The notes: generated by a model from the sequence alone, not told the origin. A DNA stretch of 64,000 bases from Lunatibacter salilacus (GCF_009797935.1 NZ_VOLC01000006.1:186001-250000), one strand, 5' to 3'. Counted from the stretch's first letter, positions 45,014 to 54,309 are shown. Program-made: numbers and translations.

Positions 45014-45415
45014 TTTCTGGAATTTCGAATTTTAGATTTAAGATTTTAGAATAAACTTATCAACTCCCCCTCCATACACAGTCTTTCAAGAGGAAAAAAC
45101 ATTAGACATTGGTGTTGCAGCAGCGGGGATTCGACTACGCTCACCCCACTTGATTACAAAAGCTAGGTTTTGTTTTTGCAGCGGCAATAATCTAATGGCC
45201 AACCAAATTCCGCCAAAACACTACCTGCGAATGTTTGCCCATGCCATGTTGGACGGAACACGGATTAAGTGAATGTTTCTCCTTAAAGTGGATTGAGTCT
45301 ATTGGAAATTCTTAATTCTTAATTCGTAATTTTTAATTCATATTTTTTACTCCGAAATTTTTAATTTGTAATTTTTTACTCTATGTTTGTAGAACATAGT
45401 CTATAAAAATAGAGA
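45014..45415. other. Intergenic region with AT-rich repeats and BlaI operator
   Basis: No gene. Simple repeats around 45309-45376 (TTAATTCTTAATTCGTAATT, then AAATTTTTAATTTGTAATTT) resemble the reverse complement of 43987-44030, on the other side of the nuclease gene. Near the right end lies the second BlaI-type operator and promoter (45381-45399). Confidence 0.65.
45381..45399. promoter_or_regulatory. Probable BlaI-type operator over a -7 box
   Basis: Inverted repeat CTATGTT (45381-45387), spacer TGTAG, AACATAG (45393-45399). Inside it TATGTTTG (45382-45389) is a perfect TAnnTTTG promoter box, so a bound repressor would block transcription of the gene at 45416. Confidence 0.6.
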
Positions 45416-45787
45416 ATGAATCTTTCTAACGCTGAAGAGCAACTTATGAATTTGATTTGGGAAAAAGGCAGAGCCTTTATGAAGGATATATTAGAAGCCT
45501 ACCCCGACCCCAAACCAGCCAACACGACGGTAGCAACTTTACTTAAACGGCTGCAAGAGAAAAATGCCATCTATTTCGAGCTTTATGGAAACTCCAGGGC
45601 ATACTTCCCATTGGTGGACAAGAACCAATATTTTTCCAAAAAGGTAAACGTTATGATCAAAAACTTCTTTAACGATTCCCCTGCCCAATTTGCTTCCTTT
45701 TTCACCAAAGAGACGGAGTTGGACATGAAGGAATTGGAGACACTAAAAAAAATAATCGAAGAACAACTTAAATCCCAAAAGCCATGA
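45416..45787 (+). CDS. BlaI/MecI/CopY family transcriptional repressor (second copy)
   Basis: A 123-residue winged-helix repressor. NAEEQLMNLIWEKGRAFMKDILEAYPDPKPANTTVATLLKRLQEKNAIYFELYGNSRAYFPLV forms helix 1 to wing, and the C-terminal dimerisation helix ends ELETLKKIIEEQ. It is a paralogue of the 20,741 gene (shared LSxAEEQxMxxxWxxx start). ATG/TGA overlap with the BlaR1-like gene (45784-45787) gives translational coupling. An inverted repeat over the -7 box is the likely self-operator. Confidence 0.92.
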   Translation: MNLSNAEEQLMNLIWEKGRAFMKDILEAYPDPKPANTTVATLLKRLQEKNAIYFELYGNSRAYFPLVDKNQYFSKKVNVMIKNFFNDSPAQFASFFTKETELDMKELETLKKIIEEQLKSQKP

Positions 45788-47526
45788 TCGAGTTTATCGT
45801 TAAGGTCAGTATTGCCTTGGTTATCTTCTATGCTTTTTACCGAGCCTTTTTGGCCAAAGAAAGCATGTTTCGGTTCAACAGATTTTTTCTGATTTTTGCG
45901 CTCAGCTTTTCCCTGATTGTTCCATTTATTCAAATGCCTTTCGGCGTCCAAATCTCGGAAAATATATTTTCTGAGCAAACTGCGGCATTGCCCTCGGTGG
46001 AAAAAGAGAGAAGTCAGACAGAAATAAATGCACAGCCAGTTACCTTGGATCAGGAGGAAAATGAAGTGCACTTCCAACCTCCAACCGTAAATACCTTAAA
46101 CTGGAATGCTATTGTTTTAGGTATTTATTTGCTGGGTTTTATCTTCTTTTCAATCCGCTTTAGCTTTCAACTTGCACAACTTATTCGGTTGGTACGAAAT
46201 AATCCCACCTTAAAGGATAATGAATGCACCTATGTGATGCTAACCGATCAAACCATACCCTATACATTTTTGAATTATCTGTTTGTTGAAAAAGAATCTT
46301 TCCAAAAAAACACGATTGAAAAAGAGATCCTGTGTCATGAACTCACCCATATTCGGCAAAAGCACAGCTGGGATATTTTGCTAGTGGAATTTCTTAAAAT
46401 AGTTTTTTGGTTTAATCCACTTTACCTGCTTTATAAACAAGCTGTACAACTTAATCACGAATTTCTGGCGGATGAGGCTGTGAATGCCACGTTCCGGGAA
46501 AAAGCAACATACCAGTGGCTTTTGTTAAATAAAACAACCGGAACGCAAGTTTCCTTGTCCATGAGCAGTCCATTCAATTTCTCCGCCACCAAAAGCCGGA
46601 TAATTATGATGGGGAAATTCAGTTCACCGCTAAAAACCAACTTGCTTAAATCAGTCAGTATATTGATAGCTGCTTTCCTGACAGTTTTTTTATCATCCAG
46701 CCAACAATTTGAATCCACGTCATTTCAATCCACACCATTTCAATCCACGCCATTTCAATCCACGCCGTTTCAATCTTCAAACGAGTTTGAAAAATTGCTT
46801 TCCGAGGGATTTAAAGATGGCGATCAGTATGAATTGGATCTTAATAAATTGGATTTGTATGCACTCCGGGAGGCCTATCTAGCTTTGGATGAAAATGAAA
46901 AATTTACCGGTACAGAGTTTCCGTTTTTTGACGAGTTGGCATTTGATAAAATGGTAGAATTGCAGCAAGCTTATCCCGAAGTAAAAACGAGCATTCTATA
47001 TGAAAGGTCTCCCGAAAAAAAGGAAATAAAAAAAGAGGTTTTCGAACAGTGGAAAAAAACAAAGAATATCTCATTGACCATTGATGATATAGAAAAAGAG
47101 GTGTCGGAGTTGAAGAATTATCAACCGGAGGATTTTGCCATGTTTCTCGTTCGTGAGACGGAGAAGAAAGGTTTTCTGAAAAAAGCAGCTTATAATGTTT
47201 CATTAATGACCCATGAGTATTTTCATGGGAAATTTTTTAAGGCGGTGAAAAAAATTGAACGGGTCCAAGCTGAATATCCAAGTTCTCACAAAGTGCAGGT
47301 AGGCTATAGGCGCAATAACATCGTTGAGATAGATGGGAAGATTACCAAAACGGTTCCTGAGAACTTTGAGGCCACCATCTTTCATCAATTGCGAATAGTT
47401 GATCCTGCTGAATTAATAGCGAGTATGAGAAACAGTATGCAAGATAATAGACATCCAAGCCTTATAATAGCTATCTTGAGTAATGAGGGAAGGGGAGTAA
47501 CTGTAATGCGTTTACCAATCAAATGA
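45784..47526 (+). CDS. BlaR1-type M56 metalloprotease (second copy) with FQSTP repeats
   Basis: The 580-residue product has the BlaR1 membrane core: start IEFIVKVSIALVIFYAFYRAFLAKE, about four helices, zinc motif HELTH at 185-189 and LNHEFLADEAV with the third ligand. A last helix (about 285-302) precedes a low-complexity stretch (about 308-331) of repeated FQSTP units, then a 250-residue soluble domain. This domain has no TonB-like sequence and no match I recognise, and is presumably the extracytoplasmic sensor. The first codon overlaps the stop of the repressor gene by 4 nt. Confidence 0.88.
   Translation: MIEFIVKVSIALVIFYAFYRAFLAKESMFRFNRFFLIFALSFSLIVPFIQMPFGVQISENIFSEQTAALPSVEKERSQTEINAQPVTLDQEENEVHFQPPTVNTLNWNAIVLGIYLLGFIFFSIRFSFQLAQLIRLVRNNPTLKDNECTYVMLTDQTIPYTFLNYLFVEKESFQKNTIEKEILCHELTHIRQKHSWDILLVEFLKIVFWFNPLYLLYKQAVQLNHEFLADEAVNATFREKATYQWLLLNKTTGTQVSLSMSSPFNFSATKSRIIMMGKFSSPLKTNLLKSVSILIAAFLTVFLSSSQQFESTSFQSTPFQSTPFQSTPFQSSNEFEKLLSEGFKDGDQYELDLNKLDLYALREAYLALDENEKFTGTEFPFFDELAFDKMVELQQAYPEVKTSILYERSPEKKEIKKEVFEQWKKTKNISLTIDDIEKEVSELKNYQPEDFAMFLVRETEKKGFLKKAAYNVSLMTHEYFHGKFFKAVKKIERVQAEYPSSHKVQVGYRRNNIVEIDGKITKTVPENFEATIFHQLRIVDPAELIASMRNSMQDNRHPSLIIAILSNEGRGVTVMRLPIK
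46711..46770 (+). repeat. 15-nt coding tandem repeat (FQSTP units)
   Basis: Four imperfect 15-nt units (CATTTCAATCCACxC) in the blaR1-like gene encode FQSTP/FQSTS. The units differ mostly at third positions and one is changed at its end to FQSSN. It sits just after the last membrane helix. Confidence 0.85.
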
Positions 47527-47765
47527 GACAATTTCCCGGGGGATCCTTTAGTGCCTTCTCGATTAATATATAGATGCGGAGCTAATCCTCTTATATCCGT
47601 TTGGGATTCTTCAGATAACCTAAGTGGGATACGTCATCAGGTTCATCATATGAGCGGCCACTGTTCAGTTCGGTCGAACAACACAAATGAATTAACCAAT
47701 TTCATTTAACGGAGGATCTACTGATCCGCCACTCTTTATATTAAAATGATCCAAGGTGAAATAAA

Positions 47766-48827
47766 ATGAATTTTAGACTCCTGATATTTTATTTGACGTT
47801 ACCGTTTTTGATCTCGGGTTATAACGGAATCGCAAAGTCGGAATTGATGACCATACAAGTCCCCAATAAAACAGATGATGCTATTCTCTTGTCTGAAATG
47901 GCAATCACAGTTAAGAAAATTAAATTGGAGACAAGGGATGGGGTTTTTCTCGGACATATCAAAGATGTCAAACTGCATCGGGATAGGTTATTCGTTTCAG
48001 ATTCCAAGATTTCAATTTTTGATGTGGAAGGGAATTTTATGCAATTTTTGGGGAAGCAAGGAGAGGGTCCGGGAGAGTATCAAAGGGTTAATTCTATGGA
48101 TATAGATGGGGACTCCGGGCGTATTTTTGTTTCAGCATACAATAAGTTATTAGTTTATGGGCCGGATTATAAGCTTATAGAGGAAAGAAAGTTAGACTAT
48201 CCAATTGGCTATGTAAAAGTTTTGGATGGAGATGTATGGTTAGTTTCGGAGAAAATAGGAATAAAGATCGGCGATCATTTTGCGAATCAGACCAATATTT
48301 ACAAGCTGAATGATAACTTTGTAATTTCAGATACCATTCCATTTAGGACGATTATATTAGACCAAAAAATAATCGGAGGTTATCCGTTTAGATATTGGCT
48401 TTCTAATATTGAAGAGGGATTATTTATGTTTATGCCTGTCCTTACTCCTGAAAATATGATGCGGGACACGTTATATCAAGTATTGGGTAAGACGCTAAAA
48501 CCAGCCGTCAAGTTCCGTTTTGAGCGCCCCCAGTCTCTCGGTGAGCGGGAGTACCAAACCCTCTTGTTGTACAACATGGTGAATAGTTCTTCTTATTATT
48601 TGTTAGAATATGATCAGGACTGGAAGCGATTTATGTTTTTGTATGACAAAAAAAAAGAATTGGGATACAATCTCAGTGAGGGCTTGCTCGATGATAATGG
48701 AGAACCTGTTTTTGTGAGACCTTTAGACCTGAAACAGGATGTTTTTTATTACATTAAAAAGGCAGCATATATTGACAGTTCCATTGAAGAGCAAAATCCG
48801 GAGATCACGATAGTCAAGTTAAAATAA
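47766..48827 (+). CDS. Six-bladed beta-propeller protein (DUF5128-type)
   Basis: A 353-residue protein with a signal peptide (about 1-23, core FYLTLPFLISGYNGI). The middle is rich in short beta strands, with NFMQFLGKQGEGPGEYQRVNSMDIDGDSGRIFVSAYNKLLVYGPDYK, which is the typical G-x-G-P-G-E-Y blade of the six-bladed-propeller proteins (DUF5128/BF3164-like) found in Bacteroidota. No active-site motif is visible. It lies next to the DUF4221 gene, and such proteins often flank lipoprotein or transport genes, but no function can be given. Confidence 0.83.
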   Translation: MNFRLLIFYLTLPFLISGYNGIAKSELMTIQVPNKTDDAILLSEMAITVKKIKLETRDGVFLGHIKDVKLHRDRLFVSDSKISIFDVEGNFMQFLGKQGEGPGEYQRVNSMDIDGDSGRIFVSAYNKLLVYGPDYKLIEERKLDYPIGYVKVLDGDVWLVSEKIGIKIGDHFANQTNIYKLNDNFVISDTIPFRTIILDQKIIGGYPFRYWLSNIEEGLFMFMPVLTPENMMRDTLYQVLGKTLKPAVKFRFERPQSLGEREYQTLLLYNMVNSSSYYLLEYDQDWKRFMFLYDKKKELGYNLSEGLLDDNGEPVFVRPLDLKQDVFYYIKKAAYIDSSIEEQNPEITIVKLK

Positions 48828-48930
48828 GATCCTATTTCTCGCCAATAGAGATGGACGGTCTCCGAGCAAAAAACATCTATCTCAAATGCTACCTTTTTTC
48901 CCATAATTTAAAAATGTAACAAAAATATAT

Positions 48931-50046
48931 ATGCGGTATCTATTCTGTTTAATTCTTGTAATGTTAATTTCCTGTAAAGAAGATATTGTTAAAAATAGCT
49001 CGGGGTATTTTTCCAACCTGCAATTTTCGGTAGATACCGTGATCATTGATCCAGGTGATGAAATTATTTTTTTAAAACACCAACTTTTGAATTCGGACAT
49101 GGGAAAGGGCGAAAAGTACTTATATAACTTTAATGTTGATGACCATACCCTTGAAAAAATCAATTTGGATGAGCTTCGCCTAGAGGAAAAATTTCCTTTC
49201 GAAAAAGAAGGACCTAACGGAACTGGTCCTGGAATAGGAATGATGAGATTTATCGACGAAAGTCATGTTTCCATTACGGGTATGTATCTGAGCTCATTAT
49301 TCTCTATGGAAGGAGAAAAGTTAATGACTGTCTATTATGAAAACTTCTCTTTGGCGGAATGGCATAATGGGGGAGATCTGTTAATGGGAGGTAGTGTGTT
49401 ATTGGATCCCGATTCCAAGCGATTATATGGATTGATCCAAGGATATGAGGATAAGAAGTTTGTATTGGGAGTGCTCCATTTGGAGAAATATGAAACATCA
49501 AGGGTGGAGCTAAAAAGCTTTAATAAGATGCCTGAATATAGCTTTATGCATTATATTGGAAAGAGTACAATGCATCAAACACCAAAAGTGGGTATAGAAA
49601 AGTTCGGTAGGAAAGTGATTTTGTCAAATGAAATTACGAGTGATTTGATGTGGTATGACACGGCGATGGACTCCTTTTTTATGAAATCATATACAAGCCA
49701 ACTAACAGCTAACAAAAAGGAGAAAACCTATAAAAAAGAACATGAAACTCCCCAGGAATATAGGGTTGAATATGCCAGGTATAAACAAGAGGTTAATTTC
49801 ATGCCGCCATTTTGGGATCGGGACGGTCAACTATTTCTCCGGTTTTCCTATATTGAAAATGAAAGCAGAACAGATGTTTATTTAACAACGTATGACGAGG
49901 AATTAAATCAACTTGGAGAGACATTAGTCCCGCATTTGACCAAGAAGCCGACAAAACACTTTGCCAAGGACGGTAAAATATGGATTTATGAAAATATGAA
50001 GGATGAGATGGGATTTGTCCGTTTGAAGATGGAAAAAATTAAATAA
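48931..50046 (+). CDS. DUF4221-like lipoprotein (beta-propeller)
   Basis: A 371-residue lipoprotein: MRYLFCLILVMLISCKEDI with cysteine at 16. The rest is dominated by beta strands, and LRLEEKFPFEKEGPNGTGPGIGMMRFIDESHVSITGMYLSSLFSMEG matches the DUF4221 group. Function unknown. It starts 104 nt downstream of the propeller gene, with which it may form an operon. It converges with a DUF433 remnant just 2 nt beyond its stop. Confidence 0.8.
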   Translation: MRYLFCLILVMLISCKEDIVKNSSGYFSNLQFSVDTVIIDPGDEIIFLKHQLLNSDMGKGEKYLYNFNVDDHTLEKINLDELRLEEKFPFEKEGPNGTGPGIGMMRFIDESHVSITGMYLSSLFSMEGEKLMTVYYENFSLAEWHNGGDLLMGGSVLLDPDSKRLYGLIQGYEDKKFVLGVLHLEKYETSRVELKSFNKMPEYSFMHYIGKSTMHQTPKVGIEKFGRKVILSNEITSDLMWYDTAMDSFFMKSYTSQLTANKKEKTYKKEHETPQEYRVEYARYKQEVNFMPPFWDRDGQLFLRFSYIENESRTDVYLTTYDEELNQLGETLVPHLTKKPTKHFAKDGKIWIYENMKDEMGFVRLKMEKIK

Positions 50047-50048
50047 AT

Positions 50049-50171
50049 TTAAACAGGCCTTTCCTCGGAAAACCGAATTCCCCTTTTTACAAACATCCTT
50101 CTAGTCCCTTTGATGCAAGGCTTTCCAAATCTCTTATCCGACCTTATCTCGATGTAATCCTGATAGTTCAT
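50049..50171 (-). pseudogene. Truncated DUF433 (antitoxin-like) gene
   Basis: From ATG 50169-50171, MNYQDYIEIRSDKRFGKPCIKGTR matches the first third of DUF433 proteins, which are VapB-type antitoxin-like of about 75 residues. After GTR the expected ITVYDVL core is missing, and a short unrelated tail (RMFVKRGIRF) ends after 40 codons. No partner toxin is adjacent. The sequence appears to have been cut by a rearrangement near 50097. Confidence 0.65.
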
Positions 50172-50454
50172 AGTCCAAATATACGCAAATACAGGGGTGA
50201 ATGGATAATTGTTGGCTTGTAATTTGTTAACCGGAAATAATATTTCACTTCCACTACCCGAGTTGCAAGATGACGTATAGAGGCTTTTTAGCAGGAGGCA
50301 TGGCAATTTCGCCCACCCATTCCTGGCAATCATTAAAGGTTCAATCTATTTCGGCCGTAGGCAATACCTGGCATGACGGCAGTCAGGGAAGACCGGAGTC
50401 CATAAACCTATAAACCTACCGACTTATCAACCTATCAACTAACACTCCCCTTAA

Positions 50455-50928
50455 CATCTTTTCACAATATATAATTTTTCCGGAGCCAACGTCTCTGAAA
50501 ATTTTCAGGTTCCAACTTTTGAAAACGAAAATATCATTTGGAAGAGCCGGAAATTATATCAGGATTTTCTGACAGATGTTAGCGGTGAAATTGGGCTTCA
50601 CCTCAATCATAAGGGGATTTTAAGAAATCAGTTTTATGTTTCGAACAACCTGATGTTTTCATTCGATGCGGAAAATAGGGCAGTGATAAACAATTTCACC
50701 AATGTGGGGTATAGAAGAAACTTTTCCAACCAAAAAGACAAGTCGAATTGGCTGGGTATAGAACTTGGCACCCTGACAAAGCAGCGCGGCGATATTTTCA
50801 AGCCAAACATGATGCGCCTAGGCATAAACTGGGAAGCAGGAAAACATATCACGGTATCCCCGCAGTTGTACTTCAACGGTTTCTTTCAACAGGTCAGTCC
50901 GGGTTTTAGGATAGGGATAGGACTCTAG
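50455..50928 (+). pseudogene. 5'-truncated outer-membrane beta-barrel protein remnant
   Basis: One open frame from 50455 (after TAA 50452-50454) to TAG 50926-50928 reads about 157 codons with coherent protein-like sequence (GEIGLHLNHKGILRNQF, WLGIELGTLTKQ, NMMRLGINWEAGKHITVSPQLYFNGFF, ending FRIGIGL). Alternating hydrophobic residues and the C-terminal aromatic strand are typical of outer-membrane barrels. No start codon with signal peptide precedes it, as upstream is repeat sequence. It is probably the end of a lost gene. Confidence 0.5.
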
Positions 50929-51322
50929 CTAGGAAAAAATCACCCGACCTTTTTGACCACAAGAAGGCGCAAAGGATTTGTAAAAACTCTATGTGAACTA
51001 CTGTGAACTATGTGGTTTAAAAAAAAGGGAGCAAAGTTCACCAAAAAAACTTCGTGCCCCCTGTGAAACCTCCGAGTCCTTTGTGGTCCCTTTTGTTTCA
51101 CGCCACGGACGCAACGATAGCGCAGCGAACACAGCGATATTTACAAAAAAACTTGGTGTGCTCTGTGCAACCTCCGTGGTCTCTGTGGTTCCTTTTTTTT
51201 TGCTCTCCGCGGAAGTTTGGGTATACTTGGCATCTGACAAGGATATCCAAAAAAGGTCGACGAAAATTGAAGCACTCTTTTTAATGCATTTATCTAGGAA
51301 AGGTTTATTAACCAGAGCTTCC
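50929..51322. repeat. Repeat-rich intergenic region (inverted copies)
   Basis: No gene. The CACATAGTTCACAGTAG element occurs inverted at 50989-51020 (CTATGTGAACTACTGTGAAC...), and related words (CCTTTGTGGTCCC, ACGGACGCAACGATA, TCTGTGGTTCC) occur along 51021-51210. It links the truncated barrel and the small membrane-protein gene. Confidence 0.75.
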
Positions 51323-51529
51323 TTAGGCGATTTGCTTTTTGATTTTGAAAGTCATTAAAAAAAAGTACACAAAGCCAATCTGCGGAACGGTCAATAAGAT
51401 TATATTGGGTAAGAAAGAACCGGCTGAATTACCGATTTCTATTCCCAAGAATTTAAATACAGCAAGCAAAGCTACTACCGCCACCAGGGCAAGAACATTT
51501 GCCAAAATTAATCTCGTTAAATTGTTCAT
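51323..51529 (-). CDS. Small membrane protein of unknown function
   Basis: A 68-residue protein with two hydrophobic helices (about 5-26 and 42-62) separated by a short loop, and a basic C terminus (KIKKQIA). The ATG at 51527-51529 has no clear ribosome site, which is normal here. I do not recognise the family, but the composition is unlike the surrounding repeats. It might be a holin-like or regulatory membrane peptide, but this cannot be decided. Confidence 0.6.
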   Translation of the reverse strand: MNNLTRLILANVLALVAVVALLAVFKFLGIEIGNSAGSFLPNIILLTVPQIGFVYFFLMTFKIKKQIA

Positions 51530-52087
51530 GATTTATAAAACGTTTAAATACTAAAGGAAATAATCAAAATTTTATTGTTTCAGAAGGGAGTTGAATTCAC
51601 AAATTTCCTTCAATTCATTTCAAAGATGATATAAAATCATTGATTTCCAAAACTTTCTAAATACCTATAAACCAGATATGTATAATTGTAAATAAACAAA
51701 TTATCAAATATGCATTTATGTAAAATAATATTTGTATGTTACTAAATGGAATTTGCATTTGGGCAAAAATCAGTCCACTAAAAAAAATAAAATGGAAAAA
51801 AAAATTCTGCCAAAAAATTTTTTTTCCATATAAGGCAAATAAGAGCATATGAGTTTTGGATGTAGCGGTAGTGTAACCCATGGATAAGAGTAAATAGTAT
51901 GTTCCGTTTTGGCAGCCTATATGGTTGTGGTGAAATTCCTTTCGCTCCAAAACCCGATCCTGTCCAGTTCTGTCTTTTCTTTTTCGATATTTTCGATAGC
52001 CTAGGAAAAGACACCAGACCCACTATTTCTAATAAGCTTAAAAACAAAAAACCCGGCCAATTGACCGGGTTTTTATATTGTAAGTTG
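51530..52087. other. AT-rich intergenic region before glutamine synthetase
   Basis: About 560 nt of very AT-rich DNA with no convincing gene. Frames seen here are low-complexity (poly-F/K) and probably fortuitous. It ends with the glutamine synthetase terminator at 52047-52074. Confidence 0.65.
52047..52074 (-). terminator. Terminator of glutamine synthetase III
   Basis: AAAAACCCGG (52047-52056) pairs with CCGGGTTTTT (52065-52074) with CAATTG inside. The A/T tracts give a T-run on the minus-strand transcript, 13 nt after the stop. Confidence 0.9.
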
Positions 52088-54250
52088 TTATTTCAAAAAC
52101 AACATCTCTCTGTATTTGACCAAAGGCCAAGACTCGTTGTCAACTAGCAATTCCAGCTTGTCGACTGCGTATCGGATCGGCTCAAAATAAGCCTCCTTTA
52201 CATCAGTACTGTATTGCTTAGCTTTTTTAACAATATCTTCTTCTTTGTTAATCCGCTTTCTCGCTTCAGTCATTTCACCCACGTTGGCCTTCAGGGACTC
52301 AATGTGCTTACTTACCTGTTCGATAGTTTCTATCGCTGCTCTGTGATCCAAGCCAAGCCCTTTAAGCCCGTTTGCGTTTTCGATCAGCTTATTCTGATAC
52401 TGTATAGCGGTTGGGATGATGTGGTTTAGGGCCAAGTCACCCATTACCCTCGATTCAATCTGCACCCGCATGATATAGTTTTCAAGCCTGATTTCGTGAC
52501 GGGCATGAAGTTCCTTGTCATTGAGAACGCGATGCCTCTTGTATAGGTCAGCCGTTTTCTTAGTGGTAAGGGCGTCCAGGGCAAATGGCGTACTCTTCAA
52601 GTTGGAAAGACCCCGTTTTTTAGCCTCTTCGGCCCACTCATCGGAATATCCGTCACCTTCAAAACGTATATGCTTACTTTCTTTGATGTATTTTCTCAAC
52701 ACATCAACGATGGCAATTTTCTTTTCCTTTCCGGCTTCCATCTCATTGTCGATGTCCACTTTCATGTCTTTGAGCACGTCGGCTACGATGACGTTTAACG
52801 CAGTCATTGGGCCGGCTACGTTGGCGCTTGATCCAACAGCCCTGAACTCAAACTTGTTGCCTGTAAAGGCAAACGGAGACGTTCTGTTTCTGTCTGTATT
52901 GTCCAGTATGATTTCAGGTATTTTTGTAATACCCAATTTCATATACATGTTGTCGCCTTTTTCAATTTTGACATTGCCGTTTTGCTCCAACTCATCCAGG
53001 ATACTGTTCAGTGTAGTACCTAAGAATACGGAGATAATTGCGGGAGGAGCCTCGTTGGCACCCAATCGAAAATCATTGGCAGCAGATGCTATACTGGCTC
53101 TCAACAAGTCCGCATAGACATAAACCGCCTTGATGGTGCCTACCAAGAAGCAAAGGAACTGCAAGTTTTCGCGGGCAGAATTGCTAGGTTGAAACAGATT
53201 CACTCCCGTATCGGTGATTAGAGACCAGTTGTTGTGCTTGCCGCTACCGTTAAGTCCAGCAAACGGCTTCTCGTGGAACAACACCTTTAAGTTGTGCTTA
53301 TCGGCAACTTTTTCCATCAAATCCATCAACAACAGGTTGTGGTCCGAAGCTTTGTTGATCTCCTCAAACAAAGGAGCTACCTCATACTGTCCGGGAGCTA
53401 CTTCGTTGTGACGGGTAGATACGGGAATCCCCAGTTTCCAAGCTTCGATTTCGAAGTCTTTCATATACTGCTTCACCCGCTGCGCGATGGAGCCAAAGTA
53501 GTGGTCGTCCAACTGCTGACCACGCGCGGGATTATGGCCGAATACGGTCCTTCCAGCCATGACCAAGTCAGGTCGGGTAGCGTAAAGGGCTTTGTCAATC
53601 ACGAAGTATTCCTGCTCCACACCCAAGGATGGGGTTACTTTGCGAACATTTCTGTCAAAAAACTGACAGATGTCCACTGCGGCGTTATTAATTGCCTCTG
53701 TAGATCTGATCAGTGGGGTTTTAAAATCCAACGCTTCGCCTGTAAATGACACGAAAATCGTAGGAATACAAAGGGTCTGATCGTAAATGAATATGGGAGA
53801 ACTTGGATCCCATGCGGTATAGCCCCTGGCTTCGAAGGTAGTTCGGATGCCTCCACTTGGAAAAGAAGACGCATCGGGCTCCTGCTGTACCAACGCAGAC
53901 CCTTTGAACTTTTCCATGCCGGATAGGGCATCAAAAAAGGTGTCATGTTTCTCGGCAGTAGATCCGGTCAATGGCTGGAACCAGTGTGTATAATGAGAAG
54001 CTCCTTTAGACATCGCCCAGCTTTTCACTGCAGTGGCTATCTCCTCTGCGGTGGACATGTCTATTTTTGTACCCTTTTCTATAGCACCGCTTACCCGTTG
54101 GAATACGGAAGGAGCAAGGGATTCCTGCATTTCCTTTAATCCAAACACCTGCGTGCCGAAATAATCTGAAATTTTAAGTGAAGGAGCTTGGGGGATAATC
54201 ATCTCCCGCTCCTGCACCTTCATCAACGCTAGTTGTCTTAATGTTGCCAT
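52088..54250 (-). CDS. glnN: Glutamine synthetase type III
   Basis: The 720-residue length and sequence match the large class III glutamine synthetases of Bacteroidota (about 725 residues). EKHDTFFDAL, SLGVEQEYFVIDKALYATRPDLVMAGRTVFG, VSTRHNEVAPGQYEVAPLFE, LFHEKPFAGLNGSGKHNNWSL (glutamate/metal site) and NRTSPFAFTGNKFEFRAVGSSANVAG are present. It makes glutamine from glutamate, ammonia and ATP in the cytoplasm as a dodecamer. A good promoter (TTG 54307-54309, TACTTTTG 54281-54288) gives a leader of about 25 nt. It is divergent from mtaB. Confidence 0.97.
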   Translation of the reverse strand: MATLRQLALMKVQEREMIIPQAPSLKISDYFGTQVFGLKEMQESLAPSVFQRVSGAIEKGTKIDMSTAEEIATAVKSWAMSKGASHYTHWFQPLTGSTAEKHDTFFDALSGMEKFKGSALVQQEPDASSFPSGGIRTTFEARGYTAWDPSSPIFIYDQTLCIPTIFVSFTGEALDFKTPLIRSTEAINNAAVDICQFFDRNVRKVTPSLGVEQEYFVIDKALYATRPDLVMAGRTVFGHNPARGQQLDDHYFGSIAQRVKQYMKDFEIEAWKLGIPVSTRHNEVAPGQYEVAPLFEEINKASDHNLLLMDLMEKVADKHNLKVLFHEKPFAGLNGSGKHNNWSLITDTGVNLFQPSNSARENLQFLCFLVGTIKAVYVYADLLRASIASAANDFRLGANEAPPAIISVFLGTTLNSILDELEQNGNVKIEKGDNMYMKLGITKIPEIILDNTDRNRTSPFAFTGNKFEFRAVGSSANVAGPMTALNVIVADVLKDMKVDIDNEMEAGKEKKIAIVDVLRKYIKESKHIRFEGDGYSDEWAEEAKKRGLSNLKSTPFALDALTTKKTADLYKRHRVLNDKELHARHEIRLENYIMRVQIESRVMGDLALNHIIPTAIQYQNKLIENANGLKGLGLDHRAAIETIEQVSKHIESLKANVGEMTEARKRINKEEDIVKKAKQYSTDVKEAYFEPIRYAVDKLELLVDNESWPLVKYREMLFLK

Positions 54251-54280
54251 TGTTTAAATTTGTGGTTTAAAAACGATACA

Positions 54281-54309
54281 CAAAAGTAGAAAAATATCTC
54301 ATATAACAA
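54281..54309 (-). promoter_or_regulatory. Promoter of glutamine synthetase III
   Basis: On the minus strand TTG (54309-54307), 18 nt, then TACTTTTG (54288-54281), matching the TTG-N18/19-TAnnTTTG consensus exactly except for spacing by one. Start predicted near 54275. Confidence 0.7.

Noticed and set aside
50993-51358. Frames on both strands in the 51-kb repeat zone
   Set aside because: They only read through the CTTTGTGG/CGCAACG repeats; both strands are open because of biased composition.
51657-52047. Phe/Lys-rich frames in the AT-rich stretch before glutamine synthetase
   Set aside because: Low-complexity, overlapping in several frames, and without start signals or family resemblance.
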